This document shows, in pieces, positions 39,015 to 51,033 of a DNA stretch of 64,000 nucleotides; position 1 is the stretch's first letter, and each line of letters begins with the position of its first letter. Both the position numbers and the translations under genes were made by a program. Below the pieces are notes generated by a model. It saw only the letters and a program-made list of their open reading frames with translations. It was not told the origin of the DNA and did no database searches. Source of the DNA: Candidatus Symbiopectobacterium sp. 'North America' (GTDB lineage: Bacteria > Pseudomonadota > Gammaproteobacteria > Enterobacterales > Enterobacteriaceae); NCBI RefSeq assembly GCF_015762685.1, contig NZ_PEHF01000040.1, forward strand, positions 1 through 64,000, in the 5' to 3' direction.

Positions 39015-39527
39015 CGGTTAAGCATGTGATTCGATCGCGCCATTGGTAATCTGATTACTAATGGCGTTTTTTATGGAAATACGTCGTTGCTGAATAATGT
39101 GGTTACAGCGTTAATTCGCAACGCGTAAAAAAACTTCTCCTCTTATGTCGTAATTCAGTATATCTACCGAGCTTTTCTATCATATTGTATAAGCGTGCTG
39201 ACAAATAGTTTACCAGGGTGACTATTTAACGCGTATCCACCATTATTTCAGCCAAAAAGCGTCTTTCACGTGTGTCAGTCATCACAATAAATGTTAATAA
39301 GTTCAATGCTATTTGCAGTTAACTTGATGTGCAAATTAACATTGTCGCTGGTTGTTGATAACAATACACGCTGCTTAGTTAAAATAAAAAAAATGTCGAA
39401 TAACAATAAAGCGTGGCAACATGAAAAAAATTAACCTTCAGCGTATAAAAAACAGTATTCATTATCGTTTTTAATGTTTGTTATTATCATCAAATAAATC
39501 ACAACGATAACTCTCGGGGCTGACATC
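39015..39527. other. Intergenic region between lysP and the dehydrogenase gene
   Basis: 513 bases holding the lysP terminator and a strongly AT-rich stretch (39270-39500) with several A runs, probably the promoter region of the downstream gene. No reading frame or RNA gene is recognised. Confidence 0.4.
39038..39072 (+). terminator. Rho-independent terminator of lysP
   Basis: Hairpin with arms CGCCATT and AATGGCG extended by GTAA/TTAC around TCTGA, then a T run, 24 bases past the lysP stop. Confidence 0.88.
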
Positions 39528-40490
39528 ATGTTGAAAATCACTTTCCTGGATAAAGGGGCATTGCCTGAAACTATTTTCTGGAAAAAGCATTTTTTTCGCA
39601 GACCGCAATGTCAACACGAATGGATCGAATATAGCTACACGCCGCCGGAACTGGTGGTTGAACGCGCGCAAGGGTGTGAGGTGATTATCACCAATAAAGT
39701 GGTGCTGACGCGTGAGATTCTGCAAGCGTTGCCTGCGCTAAAACTGATCGCGGTTACCGCAACCGGTGTGAACAATATTGATGTCGCCGCCGCACAGGAA
39801 CTGGGGATCGCTGTGCGCAACGTTCCTGCGTATTCGACGCAATCGGTCGCTGAACATGTGATCGCCATGATATTTTCTCTCAAGCATAGTCTGATGGGCT
39901 GGTATCGCGATCAGCTCAGCGATCGCTGGGCCGCGCAAAATCAGTTTTGCTATTTCGATCATCCGGTGAAAGATATCGCGGGTTCAACGCTTGGCATCAT
40001 CGGTTCCGGTGCGATAGGGCAAGAGGTCGCACGATTAGCCAGTGCGGTGGGCATGAAAGTGCTGTTTGCGGAACGAGGTGGTGCGGCGCAGTGTCGGCCC
40101 GGTTATTTACCGTTTGAACAAGTGATGCAAACGGCCGATGTTATCTCGCTGCATTGCCCACTGACAGTGGATACCCAGGGTTTGATCAACGCACAGACGC
40201 TGGTACTGTGTAAGCCGTCGGCGTTTATCATTAATACGACGCGCGGGGCGTTGGTGGATGAACCAGCGTTGCTGTCAGTACTTTTGCAGCATCGCATTGC
40301 GGGGGCGGCGTTGGACGGATTTACACAGGAGCCACCGTCGTTGGATAACCCGCTGATGAAAGCCGCAAAAACCATGCCGAACCTGTTGATTACCCCGCAC
40401 ATCGCCTGGACATCCGGCTCTGCGTTGCAAGTGCTGATGGAAAAAACCATCGCTAATATCGATGAATTTGTGCAGCAGCAAGGGCTCTAA
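39528..40490 (+). CDS. D-2-hydroxyacid dehydrogenase (glycerate/hydroxypyruvate reductase-like)
   Basis: NAD(P)-dependent dehydrogenase of 320 residues, two Rossmann-like domains. The nucleotide loop is GIIGSGAIGQEVARLA (about residues 155-170). Catalytic residues are present: Arg in INTTRGALVDE, Glu in FTQEPPS and His in ITPHIAWTS. TATGVNNIDVAAAQELGIAVRNVPAYSTQSVAEHV is typical of the HprA/GyaR group, so reduction of hydroxypyruvate or glyoxylate is likely. The motif usually ALDVL reads ALDGF, a small departure. It is a single gene, absent from this place in E. coli. Substrate not certain. Confidence 0.82.
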   Translation: MLKITFLDKGALPETIFWKKHFFRRPQCQHEWIEYSYTPPELVVERAQGCEVIITNKVVLTREILQALPALKLIAVTATGVNNIDVAAAQELGIAVRNVPAYSTQSVAEHVIAMIFSLKHSLMGWYRDQLSDRWAAQNQFCYFDHPVKDIAGSTLGIIGSGAIGQEVARLASAVGMKVLFAERGGAAQCRPGYLPFEQVMQTADVISLHCPLTVDTQGLINAQTLVLCKPSAFIINTTRGALVDEPALLSVLLQHRIAGAALDGFTQEPPSLDNPLMKAAKTMPNLLITPHIAWTSGSALQVLMEKTIANIDEFVQQQGL

Positions 40491-40538
40491 CGATATCGGT
40501 GCCTGATTCAAGCAGATGCGCGCGCCGAGATAGTGCGC

Positions 40539-40560
40539 AGCGGGCCGTTGTTGGCCCGCT
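40539..40560. terminator. Hairpin between convergent genes
   Basis: Perfect eight-base stem AGCGGGCC / GGCCCGCT with loop GTTGTT, between the stops of the dehydrogenase and the KTSC gene. There is no T tract on either side, so its role as a terminator is uncertain. Confidence 0.5.
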
Positions 40561-40584
40561 ACCGATAAGGCGCTTACTCTGTGA

Positions 40585-40794
40585 TTACAGTTTATCGAAG
40601 GGAAATGAGTTTTTGATGTAGCGCGTGTAGTAACGGTACTTTGCCGTACTGGACAGCAACTCTTCATAGATCATCCGGGCGACACCTTTGTACAGATAGA
40701 CGCTGCCGTTCAGCAGTTCAATTTCCAGATGCTTTTTTTCTTCATCATAGCCGACAGAAAACAGTTCGATTGAAGTCGTTCGTTTACGTTGCAA
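40585..40794 (-). CDS. KTSC-domain protein
   Basis: Small protein of 69 residues consisting of one KTSC domain: SIELFSVGYDEEKKHLEIELLNGSVYLYKGV, then YEELLSSTAKYRYYTRYIKN and a terminal FPFDKL. The name motif Lys-Thr-Ser-Cys is only partly kept. Such domains occur near lysyl-tRNA synthetases or alone, with no proven function. Single gene, convergent with the dehydrogenase. Confidence 0.72.
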   Translation of the reverse strand: MQRKRTTSIELFSVGYDEEKKHLEIELLNGSVYLYKGVARMIYEELLSSTAKYRYYTRYIKNSFPFDKL

Positions 40795-41026
40795 ACCAAA
40801 TCCCTCCCAGTGAAATCCCCCCTGTTTATACGTCGCCCTATTCTGACGTAGCGTTCCGCTAAACAGGTCCCTGAAACAGTTTCTTGCATTGCCCAGTCAA
40901 TCACGGATTATGTGACAAAAAAAGCAATTTAACAATCTGTTGCTGAATGCAATATCGCAAAAAACGCTATCAAAGCGTCGTGTGATCGTTGATTGTCGGC
41001 ACAACGTAAGCGATCGGCAGGGGAGG

Positions 41027-41056
41027 AATGAGGCAGATCAGGCTACCTGCCTCATT
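41027..41056 (-). terminator. Hairpin after fghA
   Basis: Ten-base inverted repeat AATGAGGCAG / CTGCCTCATT with a ten-base loop, 13 bases past the fghA stop on the minus strand. It lacks a T tract. It may protect the 3' end or terminate weakly. Confidence 0.5.
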
Positions 41057-41068
41057 GGAGGATGCCGC

Positions 41069-41911
41069 TTAAGCCTTCAGATGGCTGGCATGAAAACGCA
41101 AATGGTCTTCAATATAGCTGGCAATAAAGTAGTAGCTGTGATCATAGCCAGACTGCGTGCGTAACGTCAGCGGCCAACCCTGTTCCTCTGCCAGCTTTGC
41201 CAGGCGCACGGGCTGCAACTGATCGGGTAAAAACTGATCGCTGTCGCCCTGATCGACCAGCAGCGGCAATCGAGACGAGGTCTGCGCCAGCAGATAGCAG
41301 GTGTCGTATTCACGCCAGGTCGTTTCATCTGTGCCCAGATAAGCGGTAAAGGCTTTACGTCCCCAGGGAACCTCGCTTGGGTTAACGATGGGTGCAAATG
41401 CGGAAGCGGACTGATAACGCTCCGGATGACGCAGTGCCAGCATTAATGCGCCGTGACCGCCCATTGAGTGCCCACTGATCGACTGACGATCGCTGACGTT
41501 GAAATGCTCACGCACCAGCGCAGGCAGCTCGCTGCTGACATAGTCGTACATGCGATAGTGCGCAGCCCAAGGTGCTTGGGTGGCGTTGACGTAAAATCCC
41601 GCCCCCTGGCCCAGGTCGTATCCGGGATCGTTAGCCACCGCCTCGCCACGCGGGCTGGTATCCGGCATCACCAGTACCAGCCCCAGTTCAGCGGCGATAC
41701 GTTGCGCGCCAGCCTTGGTGGTGAAGTTCTCATCATTGCAGGTCAGGCCGGACAGCCAATACAGCACCGGCGGTGGCGTATCGTCTGCGGTTGGCGGCAG
41801 ATAAATGCTGAACGTCATCGGGCCATTCACACTGCTCGAGGTATGACGATAGCGCTGCTGCCAACCGCCAAACAGGCGATGCTCTTCCAGTAATTCCAGC
41901 GTCTCGTTCAT
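41069..41911 (-). CDS. fghA: S-formylglutathione hydrolase
   Basis: Serine esterase that finishes formaldehyde detoxification, splitting S-formylglutathione to glutathione and formate. 280 residues from ATG 41909-41911. The triad is complete: Ser in [13 protein letters not shown], Asp in [11 protein letters not shown] and His in [31 protein letters not shown] and DTSPRGEAV are typical of YeiG/FrmB. It follows frmA by 25 bases on the same strand and should be co-transcribed. The gene is intact although frmA, the enzyme that supplies its substrate, is interrupted. The longer frame to 41977 overlaps frmA and is rejected. Confidence 0.92.
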   Translation of the reverse strand: MNETLELLEEHRLFGGWQQRYRHTSSSVNGPMTFSIYLPPTADDTPPPVLYWLSGLTCNDENFTTKAGAQRIAAELGLVLVMPDTSPRGEAVANDPGYDLGQGAGFYVNATQAPWAAHYRMYDYVSSELPALVREHFNVSDRQSISGHSMGGHGALMLALRHPERYQSASAFAPIVNPSEVPWGRKAFTAYLGTDETTWREYDTCYLLAQTSSRLPLLVDQGDSDQFLPDQLQPVRLAKLAEEQGWPLTLRTQSGYDHSYYFIASYIEDHLRFHASHLKA

Positions 41912-41936
41912 GGGGGCGTGCCTCCTTGTGCGTGGA

Positions 41937-43088
<1,152 letters not shown>

Positions 43089-43137
43089 TCAGGGGATGGG
43101 CCTCTCGCGATACTGCCCGCAAGAGGCGAAAGTGCGT

Positions 43138-44004
43138 TTATGTATCGAACTGCTCGATAATCAGTTTCTTAAAGTATTCCACATTGGGGCCAAAAGCGTC
43201 TCGTCGCCATATCAGCCAGGTGGATGCGTTAGCCAGCGGCTCGGGCAAAAGATGGCATTGTACCCGATCACGTGCCGCCAGCGCGTCTAGCACCGACAGT
43301 GGCAACAACGCCACGCCGGCTCCGCTTGCGACGTAGGCCAGCATCGCCGCATAGGAGGCCACATCAAGCGTGTGACCGGGTGTAACACCTGCCTGATGAA
43401 ACCAGGTTTCCAATTTGTGTCGATAGGCGCAGCCTGCGCGAAAAGCCAGCAGCGTGATGCCAGCGATATCCTGCGGATGAGCGATTGGCGCATGGTCCAA
43501 GGCTGAAATCAGAACCAGCGTTTCGTCAAACGCGGCACATCCGTTAAGTTCGTCTGCCCGTATTGGCTCGTCTACCAGCGCGGTCGCCAGGGTTCCGGCT
43601 CTTACCCGCTCGACGATATCACTGGACACCGAGCAGGTCAGGGCGACAGACACGGTGGGGTAGCGTTTATGGTAGGCCGACAGCAACGCGGGAAGATGGC
43701 TCACGGCGAGGCTTTCCATCGCGCCCAGGGCGAAATTTCCGGTGGGTTCCCCCGCGCGTGTCATGCTGATCGCTTCTTCACTCAATGCTAAAATACGTTC
43801 TGCATAGCAGAGAAAATTGTGCCCCACCGGGGACAAACGCAGTCGCTGTTTCTCGCGAATAAACAGATCGCGTCCTAATTCCTGTTCCAGTTGACGCAAT
43901 CGGGTCGTCAAGTTAGAGGGAACACGCTGCAACAACTCGGCGGCGCGAGCCACTGAGCCTGTTTCCGCCACCAGACAGAACATCCGAAGCTGCGTCAGGT
44001 CCAT
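43138..44004 (-). CDS. LysR-family transcriptional regulator
   Basis: Regulator of 288 residues. The N-terminal winged helix-turn-helix is LRMFCLVAETGSVARAAELLQRVPSNLTTRLRQLEQELG, with the typical FIREKQRLRLSPVGHNFL hinge. The effector domain follows (GAMESLAVSHLPALLSAYHKRYP, YVASGAGVALLPLSVLD). It resembles the PtrR/YnfL-like group of enteric LysR proteins, but the ligand is unknown. It sits 79 bases upstream of frmA on the same strand, so it may control or be co-transcribed with frmA-fghA in place of FrmR. A small inverted repeat (GCCTCT/AGAGGC, 43100-43127) lies between them. Intact. Confidence 0.82.
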   Translation of the reverse strand: MDLTQLRMFCLVAETGSVARAAELLQRVPSNLTTRLRQLEQELGRDLFIREKQRLRLSPVGHNFLCYAERILALSEEAISMTRAGEPTGNFALGAMESLAVSHLPALLSAYHKRYPTVSVALTCSVSSDIVERVRAGTLATALVDEPIRADELNGCAAFDETLVLISALDHAPIAHPQDIAGITLLAFRAGCAYRHKLETWFHQAGVTPGHTLDVASYAAMLAYVASGAGVALLPLSVLDALAARDRVQCHLLPEPLANASTWLIWRRDAFGPNVEYFKKLIIEQFDT

Positions 44005-44766
44005 AAGTCTACCTTTCTTTTTGTGAGACTAACTTTGATACACTTATTCATTTTTAATGACAAACTAAGTCTAACGATTGTGACGTGACTTGGCAACGAC
44101 CTTGTTACATCTGACAGAAAATCGTTGCTGAGGTGCAAGCCGCCCAGCACGATGCTAAAGCGTGATAAACCTATTTCAAGCTTGTTACAAAACTGCAATA
44201 TTGCGCCTGTCACATAAAGAAAATATCTGATCTTCTGCCAGTTTCTCACAACGTTATGGGTAACATAAATATCCTGCAAGAGGGTAATACCGAATATTAA
44301 CTGTGACTAATAATAATTATTAGCCTGCTATATATAAAAATAAATTAATATTTACTGGCTAAAAACCGAGAAATATCTACTGTTATTATGCTCTGCGTAG
44401 AACGAATAAATACACCGTGTAAAAAAAAGCGTTGGTCGCCAGTGACCTTTCACATCAAAAAATAAAAAAGCCTAATGAAAGCGGAATTTATTACGAAAAA
44501 AATCAGTTCGTGCTAACAATTGACTATATTTATTGTTACCGATGTTTTTATCGTGTTTAATGCTCGGCCGGGGTAAAGGTGAGCCATTTATTGCCGATGA
44601 TGTTAGTTAAGACTGGTAAATGTTTTTTTGTTACACGACAAGGAGTGTTTGATACGTTGTGGCGCATGATCCATGTGTCACGCAGTGACGGCCGATCTCA
44701 ATGAATACGCGGAAAACAGACAAAAAGCGTAAAAGAAGATCGCTGAATTGGTTACAGGAGTCATCC
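44005..44766. other. Long intergenic region before the chemoreceptor gene
   Basis: About 760 bases, very AT-rich between 44280 and 44560, without a recognisable gene. It contains the leftward LysR promoter region and, at 44574-44600, a sequence fitting the flagellar sigma factor. No other signal is recognised. Confidence 0.5.
44574..44600 (+). promoter_or_regulatory. FliA (sigma-28) promoter of the chemoreceptor gene
   Basis: TAAAGGTG, then exactly eleven bases, then GCCGATGA. The class 3 flagellar consensus is TAAAGTTT-N11-GCCGATAA. Placement about 165 bases upstream of a chemoreceptor gene fits expectation. Confidence 0.8.
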
Positions 44767-46362
44767 GTGAACTTTTTAAGAAATATCACCATCAGGGCAA
44801 TGCTTCTTATCATTTTGGGGGCTTTTCTGCTGTTGTGGGCCGGAGTTTCCCTTTATAGCATGTCATCATTAAGCAAAATTACAGGGCTACTTGAAGCGAG
44901 CGAAATACAGAAAAAAAATGTAGAAATGTTGTCGAGAGGTAATGACCAATATTTCCATACTGTGACGCGCATGGTGCGGTCAATGGATTTTAAGCAGGTC
45001 GGCAACAGCGCAGACGCTGAAAAAACCTTGACCGCCGCCGCGACCGCATTAAAAAACACCAGTGAGGCTTTAGAACAATTCAAAAATACTGATCATTCTA
45101 TCGTCGATCCTGAGATTGCTGCTGCCATGGTCAACACCTGGCAAGCCGTTATCAGCAATGGGTTGCAGCCGATGATTGCGGCAGCGCAAGAGAATAAACC
45201 CGAGGTGTTTCAACAATTGTTCATGAACACCTACCCACCGCTCAGCGTCGCTTTTGGCGGCGCGATGGAAAAATACCAGAACAGCATTACGTCGCGTTCA
45301 ACCGAGTCGTTGCAGCAGGTCTATTCTCTGCTGTCATGGGGCAGAAGTGTGCTGCTGGCGGCATTGGTGATCGGTGCTTTGATGCTATTGCTCACCGACC
45401 GTTATCTGGTGAACTATCTGGTGCGGCCGTTAAATGATATCAAGGCCCATTTTCGTGTGATGGCAGATGGCGATCTCGGCAGCCCGGTCATCGAATTTGG
45501 ACGTAACTGCGTTGGACAACTGATCCCTTACCTCAGAGACGTGCAGAATAAATTGATTGGTACGGTTTCCACCATTCGTGACAGTTCTGCTGCCATCTAT
45601 CAAGGCTCGAGCGAGATTCGTAGTGGCAATAGCCACCTTTCGGCACGTACCGAACAGCAGACCGCCGCTTTGGCCGAAACCGCTGCCAGCATGGAGCAAC
45701 TGAGCGCCACGGTGAAGCAGAATGCCGACAACGTGCATCAGGCGAGTACGCTTTCGCAGGATGCGGCAGTGGCCGCACGGCGCGGCGGCGAAGTGGACTC
45801 TGACGTGGTGGAAACCATGGCCAGCATCACCACCAGTTCGAAAAAGATTGCTGATATTACCAGTGTGATTAACGGCATCGCGTTCCAAACCAATATCCTG
45901 GCGTTGAACGCTGCGGTGTAAGCCGCGCGAGCTGGTGAACAAGGGCGTGGGTTTGCAGTCGTCGCCGGTGAGGTACGCAATCTGGCACAGCGCAGCGCTC
46001 AGACGTCCAAAGAGATTGAAACGCTGATTGCCGAGTCGGTACAACGGGTGGGTAAAGGCTCCGAGCAGGTAGCTCAAACCGGTGATGTGATGAATGCCAT
46101 TATTGTAGCGGTGACGCGGGTTAACGATCTAATAGGTGAGATCGCCAATGGGTCTGATGAGCAGAGTCGTGGCATCAGTCAAGTCGGGCAAGCGGTTGCT
46201 GAGATGGACGGCGTGACGCAGCAGAATGCGTCGCTGGTGGAGCAATCGGCGGGGGCGGTTGCATCGCTGGAGGATCAGGCGCGTCAGCTTACCGAAGCCG
46301 TTGCGCTGTTAGCCAGCAGCAAGAAAAGTGCCTCAGCAAACGATAACTGGGAGACGTTCTGA
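44767..46362 (+). pseudogene. Methyl-accepting chemotaxis protein, internal stop
   Basis: Membrane chemoreceptor of the Tsr/Tar type. The preferred start is GTG 44767 behind AGGAG, giving a first helix (RAMLLIILGAFLLLWAGVSLYS), a periplasmic four-helix sensor domain, a second helix (VLLAALVIGALMLLLTDRYLV), HAMP, and the signalling coiled coil. In the tip region INGIAFQTNILALNAAV is followed by TAA (45919-45921) where relatives have Glu ([24 protein letters not shown]); GAA to TAA fits. The frame continues perfectly to the pentapeptide NWETF, the CheR/CheB tether. The truncated product lacks the hairpin tip that contacts CheA and CheW. The ligand cannot be predicted. Transcribed from a FliA-type promoter and followed by a strong terminator. 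Confidence 0.9.
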
Positions 46363-46408
46363 CGCCCAGCGGCGTAAAACAGTCACCATAAGCAACTTGT
46401 TATCCTAT

Positions 46409-46440
46409 AGCGTCAGACGGACACGTCTGACGCTTTTTTT
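46409..46440 (+). terminator. Rho-independent terminator of the chemoreceptor gene
   Basis: Perfect eleven-base stem AGCGTCAGACG / CGTCTGACGCT with loop GACA, followed by T7. It lies 47 bases past the stop. Confidence 0.92.
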
Positions 46441-46583
46441 GTTCTACGATCCGTTATCCCTCGGCATGAAGTTGAACCTATTTCACCCATGATGAATTAC
46501 AATCACTGGATAATCCTGCGTCACTCCACTAGAGTGAACACGCTTGGAATGTCACACCTGCCGGAGAAGGGAGAAGAAAGAGA

Positions 46584-47252
46584 ATGACCCCCACGTTGAG
46601 TCGCGAAGCGGCGATGGTTCATGAAGCGTTGCTGGCGCGCGGTCTGGAAACCCCGCTGCGCGGCGCGCTGCTGGATGCCGCTACCCGCAAGGCGCGCATC
46701 GCCGAACACATGACCGAAATCATGAATCTGCTGAGTCTCGATCTGCAAGATGACAGCCTGGCAGAAACGCCACATCGCATCGCAAAAATGTATGTGGATG
46801 AAATTTTCGCTGGGTTGGACTATGCCAATTTCCCAAAAATCACCATCATTGAAAACAAAATGGAAGTGGATGAAATGGTTACCGTGCGTGATATCACACT
46901 GACCAGCACCTGCGAGCACCATTTTGTCACCATCGATGGCAAGGCAACCGTCGCTTATATCCCGAAGGAAAGGGTGATTGGCCTGTCGAAGATCAACCGT
47001 ATCGTGCAGTTTTTTGCACAGCGTCCGCAGGTACAGGAGCGTTTGACCCAGCAGATTCTTGTCGCGCTGCAAACCCTGCTGGGTACCAGCAACGTCGCAG
47101 TATCGATAGATGCTGTGCACTACTGTGTCAAAGCGCGCGGTATTTGTGATGCGACCAGTGCGACGACCACCACATCGCTGGGTGGTCTGTTCAAATCGAG
47201 CCAGAATACGCGTCAGGAATTCTTGCGCGCTGTGCGTCACCACCAGCACTGA
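46584..47252 (+). CDS. folE: GTP cyclohydrolase I
   Basis: First enzyme of folate and pterin synthesis, turning GTP into dihydroneopterin triphosphate. 222 residues, same length as E. coli. Zinc ligands are Cys and His in [10 protein letters not shown] and Cys in [35 protein letters not shown] is conserved. One change stands out: the block [12 protein letters not shown] of E. coli reads [12 protein letters not shown], Arg to Cys. The Arg of KARG, which binds GTP phosphates, is kept, so the enzyme probably still works. It is followed closely by yeiB as in E. coli. Start ATG 46584 behind GAAGAAAGAG. Confidence 0.93.
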   Translation: MTPTLSREAAMVHEALLARGLETPLRGALLDAATRKARIAEHMTEIMNLLSLDLQDDSLAETPHRIAKMYVDEIFAGLDYANFPKITIIENKMEVDEMVTVRDITLTSTCEHHFVTIDGKATVAYIPKERVIGLSKINRIVQFFAQRPQVQERLTQQILVALQTLLGTSNVAVSIDAVHYCVKARGICDATSATTTTSLGGLFKSSQNTRQEFLRAVRHHQH

Positions 47253-47320
47253 TCCTTGTGCCCCAGCCACCAAGTGTGGCTGTCGGCGGCATGCGTCCCA
47301 TTGGATTGGCATAAACGCCT

Positions 47321-48484
47321 ATGAAGTCTCTCTCTCCGTCATCGTCGCGCCGTATCGCCACGTTGGATTTCGTGCGCGGCGTTGCCGTATTGGGCATCTT
47401 ATTGCTCAATATCACCGCATTCGGTCTGCCCAAAGCTGCCTATCTTAACCCTGCCTACGCTGGTTATCCCGCACTGCGTGATGCGCTAACCTGGGCTGTG
47501 ATGGATCTGTTGGCGCAGGCGAAGTTTCTGACACTGTTCGCCTTGTTGTTTGGTGCAGGCTTACAACTGCTGCTGCCGCGAGGTACGCGTTGGGTGCATG
47601 CGCGCCTGTTCTGGTTGATGCTGATTGGCTTGTTGCACGGCATTTTCCTGTGGGATGGTGATATCTTGCTGGATTACGGCCTGATCGGCTTGCTCTGCTT
47701 TGCCATGATTCGACAGGCGGACAGCAGCCGCATGCTGATGCGTATGGGCGTGGTAATGTACGCCGTAGGCGTTGGCATGCTGGTAGTGTTAAGCCAGATT
47801 CTCAGCCCGGAGTCGGGGCGCTACTGGTTGCCGGGTGACGCAGACATGGCCTACGAGGCCTATTGGCTCCAACTGGGGGGCGTAGAAGCGTGGCGCAATC
47901 GCGTGGATCTGCTGATCGAGAGTTTATTGTCGCTGGGCGTGCAATATGGCTGGCTGCTGGCAGGCTCATTGCTGCTGGGGGCCGGGTTGATGCGTAGCGG
48001 TTGGCTGCGCGGTGAATTCAGCACGGCGCATTATCGCAAGGTTGCGCTGTGGTTCATCGCGGGGGGATTGCTGATTGACGCTGTCGGCATGGTCTTGCAG
48101 TGGCATCTTGCCTGGGAGTACCGCTGGAGCGGGCTGTTGCTGCAAATTCCTCGCGATATTGCCGCGCCAATTCAGGCCATCGGTTATCTGGCACTCTGCT
48201 ACGGGTATTGGTCAACGTTACGACAATGGCGGGTATCCTCCTGGATAGGCGACATCGGACGAATGGCGTTGAGCAGCTATCTGTTGCAGACGCTGATCTG
48301 CACCCGATTCTTTTATCACTGGGGCGGTTTTATGCAGTTCGACCGTTTGCAATTGCTGGGCATTGTACCGTTTATCTGGTTGATTAACGGTTTGGCGGCG
48401 TACTGGCTGCGTAATTTCGAACAAGGCCCACTGGAATGGGGATGGCGACGCTTAACCAGGCTGATTGCCGGGCCTTCGCGTTAA
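47321..48484 (+). CDS. yeiB: DUF418 membrane protein YeiB
   Basis: Inner-membrane protein of 387 residues with about ten helices and unknown function. The family signature RIATLDFVRGVAVLGILLLNITAFGLP is at the N-terminus, and the DUF418 region lies at the C-terminus (IGDIGRMALSSYLLQTLICTRFFYHWG, GPLEWGWRRLT). The order folE-yeiB-sanA is the E. coli order. Start at ATG 47321. Intact. Confidence 0.9.
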   Translation: MKSLSPSSSRRIATLDFVRGVAVLGILLLNITAFGLPKAAYLNPAYAGYPALRDALTWAVMDLLAQAKFLTLFALLFGAGLQLLLPRGTRWVHARLFWLMLIGLLHGIFLWDGDILLDYGLIGLLCFAMIRQADSSRMLMRMGVVMYAVGVGMLVVLSQILSPESGRYWLPGDADMAYEAYWLQLGGVEAWRNRVDLLIESLLSLGVQYGWLLAGSLLLGAGLMRSGWLRGEFSTAHYRKVALWFIAGGLLIDAVGMVLQWHLAWEYRWSGLLLQIPRDIAAPIQAIGYLALCYGYWSTLRQWRVSSWIGDIGRMALSSYLLQTLICTRFFYHWGGFMQFDRLQLLGIVPFIWLINGLAAYWLRNFEQGPLEWGWRRLTRLIAGPSR

Positions 48485-48523
48485 TCTGGCCGATAACCTC
48501 GTTTGATAGTGGCAGCACCCGCA

Positions 48524-49390
<867 letters not shown>

Positions 49391-49435
49391 TTATTGATTG
49401 ATTGTTGTGCGATCGCGCGAAAAGCAGGCAAAAAA

Positions 49436-49455
49436 AACCGGCCAGAGGGCCGGTT
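49436..49455 (-). terminator. Rho-independent terminator of rimO
   Basis: On the minus strand AACCGGCC - CTCT - GGCCGGTT followed by a T run, 20 bases past the rimO stop. Confidence 0.9.
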
Positions 49456-49474
49456 TGTGCGGTGTGAGGTCCGG

Positions 49475-50812
49475 TTAGTTTACCCGGCTGCCCCACAGAT
49501 CGTATTCATCGGCGTGTTCGATAACCACCTGCACAACATCACCCACTTTGACGTTGGTTTCGCCGTTAAGGTAGACGCTGCCATCGATTTCCGGTGCGTC
49601 TGCCATGCTGCGGCCAATCGCGCCTTCGTCCTCCACTTCATCGATCAGCACGCGCAATGTGCGGCCGATTTTCTCCTGCAAGCGCTCCGCGGAGATACGA
49701 TGTTGCAGCGCCATAAAGCGGTGGAAACGTTCTTCTTTGATCGCTTCCGGCACTTGATCCGGCAGCTCGTTTGCCGTTGCGCCTTCAACCGGGCTGTATT
49801 GGAAACAGCCCACACGATCCAGCCGCGCTTCGCTCAGAAAATTGAGCAGCATTTGGACATCTTCTTCGGTTTCACCGGGAAAACCGACAATAAAGGTGGA
49901 ACGCAGCGTCAGATCGGGACACATTGCGCGCCACTGTTTGATTCGCTCCAGCGTGCGTTCTACCGCACCGGGGCGTTTCATCAGCTTGAGAATTTTCGGG
50001 CTGGCGTGCTGCAATGGAATATCCAGATAGGGCAGGATCTTGCCCGCGGCCATCAATGGAATCACATCATCCACATGTGGATAGGGGTAAACATAGTGCA
50101 ACCGCACCCACACGCCCAGTTAGGCAAGCTGTTCACACAAGCTGACCATGCTGGTTTTTACCGGCTGTCCGTTCCAGAAGCCATTGCGCTGCTTCACATC
50201 GGCACCGTAGGCCGAGGTATCCTGCGAAATCACCAGTAGCTCTTTCACACCCGCTTCAACCAGGCGTTTGGCTTCATCCAGCACGCTGCCAATTGGGCGG
50301 CTATCCAAATCGCCGCGCATCGACGGAATGATGCAGAAGGTGCAGCGATGGTTGCAGCCTTCAGAAATCTTCAGATAGGCATAATGCTTGGGGGTCAGCT
50401 TGACGCCCTGAGCCGGTACCAGACTGGTAAAGGGATCATGCGCCGGTTTGGGAACATAATGATGCACATGCGAGATCACCTGCTCATAGCTGTGCGGCCC
50501 AGAGATTTCCAACACTTTCGGGTGCACTTCACGGATTTGGTTCTCTTTGGCACCGAGGCAACCGGTAACGAGCACTTTGCCGTTTTCGTTCAGTGCTTCG
50601 CCAATGGCTTCCAGCGACTCTTGCACCGCGCTGTCGATGAAACCGCAGGTATTGACGATAACCACCTCGGCATCATCGTAGGTTGGCACAACCTGATAGC
50701 CCTCATTGCGCAATTCGGTCAGGATACGCTCGGAATCGACCAGGTTTTTCGGGCAACCGAGACTGACAAAACCGACTTTCGGCGCGGCGGCAGGTGTTTT
50801 TGTGTGGGACAT
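49475..50812 (-). pseudogene. rimO: Ribosomal protein S12 methylthiotransferase RimO, internal stop
   Basis: Radical-SAM enzyme that adds a methylthio group to the Asp of ribosomal protein S12. N-terminal UPF0004 domain with its iron-sulfur Cys ([31 protein letters not shown]), then the radical-SAM motif [13 protein letters not shown]. At 50120-50122 a TAA interrupts the frame after VSLCEQLA, where E. coli reads LSKLGIW; AAA to TAA is the simplest change. The frame then resumes [20 protein letters not shown] through the TRAM domain to YDLWGSRVN. The first peptide keeps the cluster-binding motifs but lacks the second half of the barrel and the S12-binding TRAM domain, so activity is lost. Single gene. 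Confidence 0.92.
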
Positions 50813-51033
50813 TCAACGTTACTCACTTTGCATCAATGGCGCGGGATTTTAATTGCATTACGGCAAATATTATACAGCTAAGTGTGGGGGTAATGCGAGA
50901 ACGTGGCGACATGCGCTATCAGGCGCGTGATTTGCCGCGTTAACGTCAAGAAAAGTAAAACGCCGTTGCTTTTTTTGCGTGCCGTGGCGGTGCTGCCTAC
51001 AGTTAGTGAAATGCCTTGCCAAGGAGCCCTACC

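Noticed and set aside
43100..43127. Inverted repeat between the LysR gene and frmA as a terminator
   Set aside because: Only six pairs with a wide loop and no T tract; noted under the LysR gene but not called a separate feature.
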